Source: Granulicella sp. L60
Lineage (GTDB): Bacteria > Acidobacteriota > Terriglobia > Terriglobales > Acidobacteriaceae
DNA: 64,000 nucleotides
Assembly: GCF_009765825.1 (NCBI RefSeq)
Contig: NZ_LMUR01000010.1
Location: 113,437 to 177,436, forward strand
Direction of reading: 5' to 3'
The notes below the pieces were generated by a model that had not been told where the DNA came from, did no database searches, and worked only from the letters and a program-made list of their open reading frames with translations. This document shows, one piece after another, positions 34,277 through 41,594 of this stretch. The position numbers were made by a program, and so were the translations under genes. Within the stretch, counting starts at the first letter, position 1, and each line of letters opens with the position of its first letter.

Positions 34277-35776
34277 TCAGGGGAGCATGGAGGGTAGGGT
34301 GAGGCGGTGGGGGGCGGTGGTGTTGAGCCAGGCTTCGAACTCGGGGGAGGGGCGGAGATTGAGGATGCGGCGCAGGTAGAGGGCGTCGTGGAAGCTGGTG
34401 CTCTGGTAGTTGAGCATGATGTCGTCGGCGCCGGGGACGCCCATGATGTAGTTGACGCCGGCGGTGCCGAGCAGGGTGAGGATGGCGTCCATGTCGTCGT
34501 TGTCGGCTTCGGCGTGGTTGGTGTAGCAGATGTCGCAGCCCATGGGGAGGCCAAGGAGTTTGCCGCAGAGGTGGTCTTCGAGGGCGGCGCGGAGGATCTG
34601 TTTGCCGTCGTAGAGGTACTCGGGGCCGATGAAGCCGACGACGGTGTTGACGAGCATGGGGCGGAAGTGGCGGGCGACGGCGTAGGCGCGGGCTTCGAGG
34701 GTTTGCTGGTCGATAGCGAAGCCGTCGGTGCCGCGGTGGGCGTTGGCGGAGAGGGAGCTGCCCTGGCCGGTCTCGAAGTACATGATGTTTTCGCCTCCGG
34801 GTTCGGCCTGGGCGAGGGTTTTAGCGGGCGTTTTGGCGGGGGATGCGGCGGCTTCGGCTTGGTTGTCGATCTGGTTGTCGGTGTGGGTGTTTGGGTTGTC
34901 GATATTGTTGGGGATGGGGTTGGGTATGCCACCTCGTTTGAGGCTGCGGGCTTGCTGGTGGGCTTCGTCGATGAGGGAGAGGTTGATGCCGAAGCTGGTG
35001 TTGGTGGCTTCGGTGCCGCCGATGGACTGGAAGAGGAGGTCGAGTGGGGCGCCTTGTTGCATGGCCTGCATCTGGGTGGTGAGGTGGGCGAGGACGCAGG
35101 ACTGGGTGGGGATCTCGTAGCGGAGACGGATGTGGTCGATGAGGCGGAGGAGGGTGGTGAGGGCGGATACGTTGTCGGAGGCGGGGTTGATGCCGATGAC
35201 GGCGTCGCCGGAGCCGAGGAGGAGGCCGTCGAGGATGGAGGCGGCGATGGCTTTGGGGTCGTCGGTGGGGTGGTTGGGCTGGAGGCGGGTGGAGAGGCGG
35301 CCGGGAAGGCCAACGGTGGTGCGGAATCTTGTGACGACGTGGATCTTGCGGGCTACGAGGACGAGGTCCTGGAGGCGCATGAGTTTGGAGACGGCGGCGG
35401 CGATCTCGGGGGTGAGGCCGGGGGCGAGTGCGGCGAGGGTCTCGGAGGTGGCGTCATCGGAGAGGAGGTGGTCGCGGAGTTGGCCGACGGTGAGGCTGGA
35501 GATGGGGGCGAAGGCGGTGACGGCTTGCGGGGTGCGGCTGGTGTCGACGATGAGGCGGGTGACCTCGTCGGACTCGTAGGGGATGAGGGCTTCGTTGTGG
35601 AAGTGGGCGAGGGGAAGGTCGGCGAGGGCCATCTGGGCGGCGACGCGCTGCTGGGCGCTGGTGGCGGCGATGCCGGCTAGCTCGTCGCCGGAGCGGGCGG
35701 GGGTGGCTTTGGCGAGGAGGTCGGCGAGGTTGGGGAAGGTGTAGCGGACGCTTGCGACGGTGTGGGCGTGGGCCAT
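34277..35776 (-). CDS. eutB: Ethanolamine ammonia-lyase large subunit, with a low-complexity insertion
   Basis: A 499-residue catalytic subunit of the adenosylcobalamin enzyme. Family blocks are clear: RLQDLVLVARKI, LSTRLQPNHPTDDP, GDAVIGINPASDN, SIGGTEATNTSFGINL, MYFETGQGSSLSANAH, NTVVGFIGPEYLYD, CDICYTNHAEAD and GVPGADDIMLNYQSTSFHD. Residues about 281-328 are an Asn/Asp/Thr-rich then Ala/Lys/Pro-rich stretch (NPIPNNIDNPNTHTDNQ) absent from enterobacterial EutB, placed between the conserved DEAHQQARSLKRG and GGENIMYFETG. The gene is strongly C-ending in codon use. eutC is not adjacent but lies 9.1 kb downstream on the same strand; no EutA reactivase, transporter or microcompartment genes are in the window. 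Confidence 0.95.
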   Translation of the reverse strand: MAHAHTVASVRYTFPNLADLLAKATPARSGDELAGIAATSAQQRVAAQMALADLPLAHFHNEALIPYESDEVTRLIVDTSRTPQAVTAFAPISSLTVGQLRDHLLSDDATSETLAALAPGLTPEIAAAVSKLMRLQDLVLVARKIHVVTRFRTTVGLPGRLSTRLQPNHPTDDPKAIAASILDGLLLGSGDAVIGINPASDNVSALTTLLRLIDHIRLRYEIPTQSCVLAHLTTQMQAMQQGAPLDLLFQSIGGTEATNTSFGINLSLIDEAHQQARSLKRGGIPNPIPNNIDNPNTHTDNQIDNQAEAAASPAKTPAKTLAQAEPGGENIMYFETGQGSSLSANAHRGTDGFAIDQQTLEARAYAVARHFRPMLVNTVVGFIGPEYLYDGKQILRAALEDHLCGKLLGLPMGCDICYTNHAEADNDDMDAILTLLGTAGVNYIMGVPGADDIMLNYQSTSFHDALYLRRILNLRPSPEFEAWLNTTAPHRLTLPSMLP

Positions 35777-35849
35777 TGGGTTCTACGCTAGCAGGTGCGG
35801 GTGGGCGCGGTTGCTACGGTATTTCTTTAAAGGTGTAGAGCGCGGCGCT

Positions 35850-35912
35850 TCGAGAAAAAATACGGGGTTCTTCGCTTCGCTCAGAATGACGACAATTTTT
35901 TGCTCTAGAGAA
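35850..35912. repeat. Possible interspersed repeat between eutB and the EAL gene
   Basis: The stretch ACGGGGTTCTTCGCTTCGC followed by TCAGAATGACGAC (about 35861-35892) resembles short intergenic elements I recall from acidobacterial genomes (TTCGCTnCGCTCAGnATGAC). Only one copy is in this window, so repetition cannot be shown here. Confidence 0.3.
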
Positions 35913-35926
35913 GCAACGAAGATGTT

Positions 35927-37990
35927 CTAGGGCTTGGTTAGTTTAATTCTGAGGACGGAGTTGAGTTCGGAGAGGCGCTCCATCTTGCGTTTGTCTTCGT
36001 CGATGTCCTGGATGGCGACGACGCCTCCGGAGACCTTTCCGTCGGGGTCGAAGACGGGGGCTGCGCTGAGGCTGATCCATGAGCTGGAGCCGTCGATGTA
36101 GTAGCGAAGATATTCTTTGGGGCCGATGGTTCTGCCGCTCATGATGGCGGTTGCGAGGGGATGTTCTTCGGGCTTATCGGGAGGTGCGTCGGGATCGTAG
36201 GCGTGGGAGTCTCTGCAGTAGTCGTCGATGACGGTGGGAGGCGCTACGGTGGTGCGGAGGATGGTTTCTGCGCGCGGGTTGCTCATGATGACGCGGCCGT
36301 CGGGGGCTTCGGCGATGACGATGCCGATGGGGACGGCGTTGAAGATGGCCTGGAGACGGGCTTCGCTGCGGCGGAGGGCCTCTTCGGCTTTGTGGTGGTC
36401 GTCGATGTCTTCGACGGTGCCGTACCAGCGGAGGATCGTGCCGTCTTCGCCGCGGCGGACGGCTGCGCGGGCACGCATCCAGTGCCAGTCGCCGTTACGC
36501 CAGCGGATGCGGTATTTGATGTCGAGGGGTGCTCCGGTGCGGAGGGATGCGGACCAGGCGTTGAGGGTGGGTTCGAGATCGTCGGTGTGGAGGACCTTGA
36601 GCCAGCCGTCGCCGAGGGAGTCGGATTTGGAGAGGCCGGTGAGTTTTTCCCAGCGATTGCTGACGTCGAGGATCATGCCGTTGGGGGCGGCGGTCCAGGG
36701 GACTTCGGGGTTGAGTTCGACGGTGTGACGGTAGTGGTCTTCGCTCTCGGAGAGGGCTTGTTCGATCTGCTTGCGGCGGGTGATGTCGACGACGGAGACG
36801 GAGATGCCGATGACTTCGTCGACCTCGTCGCGGGCGGGCTGGAAGTTGATGAGATAGGTGCGAGTGCGGCCGAGGCGGGAAGGGTCGGGGTAACAGATCT
36901 CGAGGTCGGTGCTGGCTTCGCCGTTGAGGGCGCAGTGGAGGTAAGGCTCCCAGAGGAGGGCCTGGCCGGGGAGGACTTCGGCGAAGCTTCGGCCGAGATG
37001 GGCGGCGACGGGGAGCTGGTGGATCTCGGCGAGGCGCTTGTTGACGCTGACGTAGCGGAGGTTGAGGTCGAGGAAGCAGAGGCCGACGGGGACGCCGTCG
37101 TATATGGCGTGGAGCTGGGCGAGGCGCTGGGTGGGGAGGGCCTCGAGGCGCATGGGCATGGTGGGGTCGGCGGTGAAACGCGGGTCTGCGGTGGCGCGGG
37201 TGTCGGGCGCCATGGTGGATGGCGGGGAGGCGCGCATTCGGATGGCGAGGACGGCGGGGAGTTCTTCGGGTGGGACTGGACGGCCGTAGAGCCAGCCCTG
37301 GCCAAGGTCGCAGCCGAGCCAGAGGAGCATGTCGGCGATGGCCTGGGTCTCGACTCCTTCGGCGACGGTGAGGAGACCGAGGCTGTTGCCGAGACCGACG
37401 ATGGCTGCGGCGATCTTTCGGCTCTCGCGGGTGTGGTTCATGGAGCGGACGAAGGTGGCGTCGATCTTGAGCTCGTCGAGGGGAAGGGACTGAAGGTGGC
37501 GAAGGCTGGAGTATCCGGTGCCGAAGTCGTCGAGGGCGAGACGAGAGCCTTGCTCTTTGAGTTCCTGGGCGATGCGGATGGCTTGTTCGGTGTTGCCGAG
37601 GAGGGAGCTTTCGGTGATCTCGAGGACGAGGCGGCTGAGGGGGAAGCCGGCGTGCTCAGCGGCGGCGCGGATGTGTTTGGGGAGGGTGAGATCGGTGAGC
37701 TGGGTGAGGGAGATGTTGACGGAGAGGGTGAGATGGGCGGGGATGTCGCGTGCGTTGATGAAGACGGTGCGAAGGAGGCTGCCGGTGAGGAGGCCATTGA
37801 GGCCCGTACGTTCGGCGAGGGGGATGAACTCGTCCGGGGAGACGACGCCGCGGAGTGGGTGCCTCCAGCGGGCGAGCACCTCAAATCCCCGGAGGAGACC
37901 GGTGCGAAGCTCGACGAGAGGCTGGAAGTACGGCACGATCTCGTTGTGTTCGAGGGCTCGGCGTAGGTCGGATGCGTCTTCTGCCGCCAT
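35927..37990 (-). CDS. EAL-domain c-di-GMP phosphodiesterase with three C-terminal PAS domains
   Basis: A 687-residue cytosolic protein. The EAL domain is at the N-terminus (about 10-250) and keeps the catalytic set: EVLARW, NISLTQL, EITESS, DDFGTGYSS, LKIDATF, AEGVET and the final GQGWLYGRP. It is therefore likely active on c-di-GMP. PAS/PAC units follow at about 300-410, 425-545 and 550-680 (FQPARDEVDEVIGISVSVVDITRRK; WYGTVEDIDDHHKAEEALRR; GGVVAIQDIDEDKRKMERL). EAL-first order with sensors behind and no GGDEF or kinase after the last PAC is uncommon. ATG 37990 is preferred to a TTG ten codons upstream; neither has a strong binding site. It follows the epimerase gene after 39 bases. Confidence 0.9.
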   Translation of the reverse strand: MAAEDASDLRRALEHNEIVPYFQPLVELRTGLLRGFEVLARWRHPLRGVVSPDEFIPLAERTGLNGLLTGSLLRTVFINARDIPAHLTLSVNISLTQLTDLTLPKHIRAAAEHAGFPLSRLVLEITESSLLGNTEQAIRIAQELKEQGSRLALDDFGTGYSSLRHLQSLPLDELKIDATFVRSMNHTRESRKIAAAIVGLGNSLGLLTVAEGVETQAIADMLLWLGCDLGQGWLYGRPVPPEELPAVLAIRMRASPPSTMAPDTRATADPRFTADPTMPMRLEALPTQRLAQLHAIYDGVPVGLCFLDLNLRYVSVNKRLAEIHQLPVAAHLGRSFAEVLPGQALLWEPYLHCALNGEASTDLEICYPDPSRLGRTRTYLINFQPARDEVDEVIGISVSVVDITRRKQIEQALSESEDHYRHTVELNPEVPWTAAPNGMILDVSNRWEKLTGLSKSDSLGDGWLKVLHTDDLEPTLNAWSASLRTGAPLDIKYRIRWRNGDWHWMRARAAVRRGEDGTILRWYGTVEDIDDHHKAEEALRRSEARLQAIFNAVPIGIVIAEAPDGRVIMSNPRAETILRTTVAPPTVIDDYCRDSHAYDPDAPPDKPEEHPLATAIMSGRTIGPKEYLRYYIDGSSSWISLSAAPVFDPDGKVSGGVVAIQDIDEDKRKMERLSELNSVLRIKLTKP

Positions 37991-38029
37991 GGCAACGACG
38001 ATACTACGGCCCGAATACAAGATATAGAG

Positions 38030-38989
38030 TTATCGCGTGATTTTTTGATCCCGCCAACGGGCGACGAGATCGCGCGCGGCCGGGGGCCAGTGGGGGAAGG
38101 TGAACTGGAAGCCGGAGTTGAGGAGGCGACCGGGGACGACTTGCCGGCTTTTGAGGATAAGCTCGGACTCGGTGCGCATGAGGAAGGTGCCGATCTCGAT
38201 CATCCAGGGATAGGTGGGGAGACCGATGCGTGTGCCCCAGGCTTCGCGGAGAGCGCGGAGGAAGTCGCGGTTGGGCAGGGGATGCGGTGCGGCGAGGTTG
38301 ATGGCGCCGGAGATATTGGGGCTGGCGATGAGGAGCTCGATGGCGCGGATGAGGTCGGTCTCGTGGATCCAGGAGACGAACTGGTTGCCGGGGCTGTTGG
38401 TGCCGCCGAGGCCGTGGCGGACTAGATTGAGGAAGACGTCGAAGACTCCGCCGGGGTCGGGGCTGAAGGTCATGGCGCTGCGCAGGGCTACTTTGCGGGT
38501 ATGCTGCGTGGGAGCGGAGAAGAATGCTTCTTCCCAGGCCTTGGCGACGTCGATGGAGAAGTTCCAGGTGTCGGGTGCCCCGGGTTCGTTGCCGCCGAGT
38601 TCGCCGGTGGCCTCGTCCATGGGGCGGTCGAGGGAGTGGCGGTAGATGGTGGCGGTGCTGGCGTTGAGCCATACGGCGGGAGGGTGCTGGAGGGTGGCGA
38701 TGACTTCGCCGAGGAGGCGGGTGGAGAGGACGCGGGAGTCCAGGATGGCTTTGCGGTTGGCAGGGGTGTAGCGGCAGTTGACGCTGCGGCCGGCGAGGTT
38801 GATACAGACGTCGCTGTGGTCGAGCTCGTCGATCCATGGGCCGGGGATGAGGCCGTCCCAGGGAAGCGTCTTCCACGGGGAGAGGTGTGGGGTGCGGCTG
38901 AGGACGGTGACGGCGTGGCCCTGCGCGTGGAAGTGGCGGGCGAGGAGTTGGCCTACTTGTCCGGCGCCGCCGGGAAGGACGATTCGCAT
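38030..38989 (-). CDS. NAD-dependent epimerase of the YfcH/TIGR01777 family
   Basis: A 319-residue extended-SDR protein. The N-terminal nucleotide motif is GGAGQVGQLLARHF, followed by the family-typical INLAGRSVNCRYTPANR block, WLNASTATIYRHS and the C-terminal domain with RQVVPGRLLNSGFQFTFP. The usual catalytic Tyr of SDR enzymes appears in ATIYRHS. Members occur in many bacteria, have no firmly established substrate, and are sometimes labelled cell-division inhibitor SulA by error. It lies between the SRPBCC gene (35 bases) and the EAL gene (39 bases) in one minus-strand operon. The overlapping frame at 38004-38876 is a shadow. Confidence 0.9.
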   Translation of the reverse strand: MRIVLPGGAGQVGQLLARHFHAQGHAVTVLSRTPHLSPWKTLPWDGLIPGPWIDELDHSDVCINLAGRSVNCRYTPANRKAILDSRVLSTRLLGEVIATLQHPPAVWLNASTATIYRHSLDRPMDEATGELGGNEPGAPDTWNFSIDVAKAWEEAFFSAPTQHTRKVALRSAMTFSPDPGGVFDVFLNLVRHGLGGTNSPGNQFVSWIHETDLIRAIELLIASPNISGAINLAAPHPLPNRDFLRALREAWGTRIGLPTYPWMIEIGTFLMRTESELILKSRQVVPGRLLNSGFQFTFPHWPPAARDLVARWRDQKITR

Positions 38990-39024
38990 GGGTGGAGTTT
39001 ATCTTGTGGGTTTATTTTGACGGC

Positions 39025-39537
39025 TTATTTTGGGGCGGCTCGGTTTGAAGTTGGCGGCAGGTAGAGCTGCCAGTCGGTGGAGGATTCGGCGAGGCGTTTG
39101 ATGACGACGTTGCGTTCGCGGAGGAGCCTGAGCATGTAGCGGCGAAGGAAGAGGGCTTCGGCGATGGGGCCGAGGATGGGGAGAGGCGCGGCTACGAAGA
39201 AGAGATCTTTCATCTCGGTGGCGCCGGAGGGCAGGGTGCGGAAGAGGTGGTCGCCCCGCATGGAGCGGAAGATGCCTTTGACCATAGTGATGCGAAAGTA
39301 GGTTGGCGGCTGGAAGACGGTGAGTTCGCTGGTGAGGTTCTGCCAGACGCCGAAGTGACGAGCGCGCCAGGTGACCTGCTGACCGAGTTCGATCAGGCCG
39401 GAGGTGACTCCGCCCTCCGCGGTGGCTTGTTCGCCAGAGTGGATGTTATCGAGGAGATGGACTTCGACGCTACGGGAGAGGTCGAAGCAACGCTCGATGG
39501 GGGCTTCGATGACGGTGATCTCTTCGATACGGATCAT
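39025..39537 (-). CDS. SRPBCC-fold ligand-binding protein
   Basis: A 170-residue protein of the START/Bet v1-like superfamily. It opens with the characteristic ITVIEAPIERCFDLSRSVEVH segment and includes WRARHFGVWQNLTSELTVFQPPTYFR and ILGPIAEALFLRRYMLRLLRERN, the long C-terminal helix that closes the hydrophobic pocket. Close relatives often sit next to TIGR01777 epimerases, as here, hinting at shared handling of a lipid-like or polyketide-like ligand. It is the first gene of the minus-strand operon and is divergent from the BlaI-type repressor gene. Confidence 0.88.
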   Translation of the reverse strand: MIRIEEITVIEAPIERCFDLSRSVEVHLLDNIHSGEQATAEGGVTSGLIELGQQVTWRARHFGVWQNLTSELTVFQPPTYFRITMVKGIFRSMRGDHLFRTLPSGATEMKDLFFVAAPLPILGPIAEALFLRRYMLRLLRERNVVIKRLAESSTDWQLYLPPTSNRAAPK

Positions 39538-39647
39538 AGGGGTAGGGGTGTGGCTGGATGTGGTTGAGGTGGAAGGGTTTGGGTTGATGGCAAGAATGGC
39601 CCGAATGCGAACGTAATTTAATTATGCGCCGAGAGATATTTCCAGCT

Positions 39648-39663
39648 AACTAATGGATTAGTT
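39648..39663. promoter_or_regulatory. Perfect palindrome upstream of the BlaI-type repressor gene
   Basis: AACTAATGGATTAGTT has seven-base perfect arms and a two-base centre and lies 69 bases before the repressor start codon, in the divergent SRPBCC/BlaI gap. BlaI/MecI proteins bind compact dyads of this kind in their own promoters. The surrounding bases also resemble the 33441-33500 repeat, so it may derive from an interspersed element. Confidence 0.5.
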
Positions 39664-39731
39664 GCTCGTCTGATTGGTTGAGTAGATTTTTCGTTTCTGT
39701 CTTTCTGAATTTCGGGAGTGATTGAGAGTTT

Positions 39732-40130
39732 ATGCCGCCGAAGAGATCCATTACGTTGACGGAAGCTGAGTTGAGGCTCATGAAGTTGTTGTGGGCGCGC
39801 GGCGAGTCGGCGGTGGGGGAGCTGGTGGCGGCGATGCCTGAGGGTGAGGCGCTGGCGTATAACTCGGTGCTGACGACGATTCGGATTCTGGAGCAGAAGG
39901 GGTATGTGCGGCATCGGCAGGAAGGACGTGCGTTCGTCTATTGCCCGTGTGTGCAGGAGCAGGAGGCGGGACGGTCGGAGGTTCGTCATATGATGCAGCG
40001 GTTCTTCGGCAACTCGCGCGAGAGGCTGCTGCTGTCGCTGCTGGGCGATGACGAGGTGACGCCGGAGGAGCTGGCGCGGCTGCGCGAGGCGATTGCGGCG
40101 GCGGAAGACGATCGACGGGGGGATGCGTGA
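39732..40130 (+). CDS. BlaI/MecI/CopY-family transcriptional repressor
   Basis: A 132-residue winged-helix repressor. The N-terminal domain (ITLTEAELRLMKLLWARGESAVGELV; YNSVLTTIRILEQKGYVRHRQEGRAFVYCP) is typical of the family, and the C-terminal dimerisation helix carries the region that in BlaI/MecI is cleaved on induction. Its stop overlaps the ATG of the M56 protease gene (TGATG), the standard repressor/sensor pairing. No beta-lactamase gene is present; the HtrA protease two genes on is the likely regulated output, so the stimulus is probably envelope stress, not necessarily an antibiotic. Confidence 0.93.
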   Translation: MPPKRSITLTEAELRLMKLLWARGESAVGELVAAMPEGEALAYNSVLTTIRILEQKGYVRHRQEGRAFVYCPCVQEQEAGRSEVRHMMQRFFGNSRERLLLSLLGDDEVTPEELARLREAIAAAEDDRRGDA

Positions 40131-41560
40131 TGGCTGCGACTCTCGGGATGACGTTGCTCGGCTCCGATCTGGTGAACTTCGCGCACGGCTTTGAAGGTGT
40201 GTCGCGGCTGGCTGCTACGAGTTTTGTGTCTGGGCTGTGGCAGGGGCTGGTGCTGGCGGCTGGTGTGGCGCTCTGTCTGCGGCTGTTGCCGAAGACCTCG
40301 GCGGCGGTAAGATTTTCGATCTGGACGGCGGTGTTTGCTGTGCTTGCTCTGCTGCCGCTGTTGCATGCTTATACGTTGCGGGCGGGTGGTGGGGTTGCTG
40401 GACATGCCGCTGTGGTGCAGGTGGATGTGCGATGGAGTTTTGCGATCGCGGCGCTGTGGTTGGTGGCATCTTTGATTCGGGCGGCGGAGCTTGGGATGGA
40501 TGTGATTCGTCTGCATGGGATCTGGAAGAGGGCGACGCCGGTAGAGACGAGTTTTGATGAAGCGCTGGCTGCGGCGGGCAGACGTAGGGTGCAGGTGTGC
40601 ACGTCGGTGGATGTGGATCGGCCCAGTGTGATTGGATTTTTTTCTCCGCGGATTCTTTTGCCGGAGGATGTCTATGCGCGGTTGACGGGTGCGGAGCTGG
40701 AGCAGATTGTGCTGCACGAGGCGGGGCATCTGCGGCGGGCCGATGACTGGATCAATCTGTGGCAGAAGGTGAGTTTGGTGGCGGTGCCGCTGAATCCGGT
40801 GCTGCTGTGGGTGGAGCGCAGGTTGTGCCTGGAGCGCGAGCTAGCGTGCGATGACGATGTGCTGCGTTGGACGAAGTCTCCGAAGGCGTATGCGACTTGC
40901 TTGACGAATCTGGCGGAGCATCGGATGAACCGTCGCGTGGCGGCGCTGTCGCTGGGTGCGTGGGAGCGGCGGTCGGAGCTGGCTCGGCGGGTGCATAGCA
41001 TTTTGCGTCACGGCGAGGGGATGGGAAAGACGCAGGCTCGGGCGGTGATGGCTGGTCTGATGCTTGCGATGGTTGGCGGTGCGGCGGGATTGTCGCGATG
41101 CCCGCAGTTTGTTTCGTTCGCGCCGATGGATATGGGGAACTCTTCTTCGGCTTCGGTGGTTGCAATGAATTTGGCAGGGAGCTTGCCTGGGGCAGGATAT
41201 CAGCCGGTGGTGTTTCATCCGCAGGGTGCGGCGCATGAGAGTTTGTTGAAGGCGTCGATGCCGATGGCTTCGGCGAATCGGACGGCTCTGCCGTTGCGCC
41301 GGGTTGTTGCGAAGCGGCGGCGAACTGCGGGTGCTTTGGTGCGCTCCAATGTTTCGCTGCGGTCTGATGTTCTACGGCGGTCAAGAGTGCAGGGACAGGG
41401 GTGGGTGGTGCTGACTTCGTGGAGTGCGCAGGAGCGCAGCGGAGTGGTTCTTACGGTTTCGGAGGAGCGCGGTTCTTCCTCCTCTAATTTTTCTTCTTCT
41501 TTTTCTTCTTCGTATGCGGCCGTGCCCACGCAGAGTGGGTGGCTGGTCATTCAACTTTAA
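40130..41560 (+). CDS. M56-family sensor metallopeptidase (BlaR1/MecR1-like)
   Basis: A 476-residue integral-membrane protease. Transmembrane segments lie at about 30-52, 60-80, 95-115 and 310-325. The zinc motif HEAGH is at 196-200 in a cytoplasmic gluzincin domain, with the third ligand in ERELACDDDV. The domain after the last membrane helix (about 330-476) is Ser/Arg-rich and low in complexity and is not a penicillin-binding sensor domain, so a beta-lactam signal is unlikely. On stimulation it would cut the BlaI-like repressor encoded just upstream. ATG 40130 overlaps the repressor stop; a GTG one codon earlier is also in frame. The HtrA gene starts 34 bases on. Confidence 0.9.
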   Translation: MAATLGMTLLGSDLVNFAHGFEGVSRLAATSFVSGLWQGLVLAAGVALCLRLLPKTSAAVRFSIWTAVFAVLALLPLLHAYTLRAGGGVAGHAAVVQVDVRWSFAIAALWLVASLIRAAELGMDVIRLHGIWKRATPVETSFDEALAAAGRRRVQVCTSVDVDRPSVIGFFSPRILLPEDVYARLTGAELEQIVLHEAGHLRRADDWINLWQKVSLVAVPLNPVLLWVERRLCLERELACDDDVLRWTKSPKAYATCLTNLAEHRMNRRVAALSLGAWERRSELARRVHSILRHGEGMGKTQARAVMAGLMLAMVGGAAGLSRCPQFVSFAPMDMGNSSSASVVAMNLAGSLPGAGYQPVVFHPQGAAHESLLKASMPMASANRTALPLRRVVAKRRRTAGALVRSNVSLRSDVLRRSRVQGQGWVVLTSWSAQERSGVVLTVSEERGSSSSNFSSSFSSSYAAVPTQSGWLVIQL

Positions 41561-41594
41561 CCAAAGCTGTTCAACCTATCTTCCGAGGATCGTC

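Noticed and set aside
33949..35313. Minus-strand ORF (454 codons) of Ser/Pro/Thr-rich sequence over eutB
   Set aside because: Out-of-frame reading of a C-ending eutB gene; low-complexity composition only.
34307..35680. Plus-strand ORF (457 codons), Gly/Val/Glu/Ala-rich, opposite eutB
   Set aside because: Antisense shadow that arises from the strongly biased third positions of eutB.
35777..35926. Cobalamin riboswitch before eutB
   Set aside because: The gap is only 150 bases, part of it a possible repeat, and I see no B12-box-like core; the enzyme needs B12 but that does not require a riboswitch.
36161..37966. Plus-strand ORF (601 codons), Gly/Val/Asp-rich, opposite the EAL-PAS gene
   Set aside because: Same cause as above; the minus-strand gene has a full EAL catalytic set.
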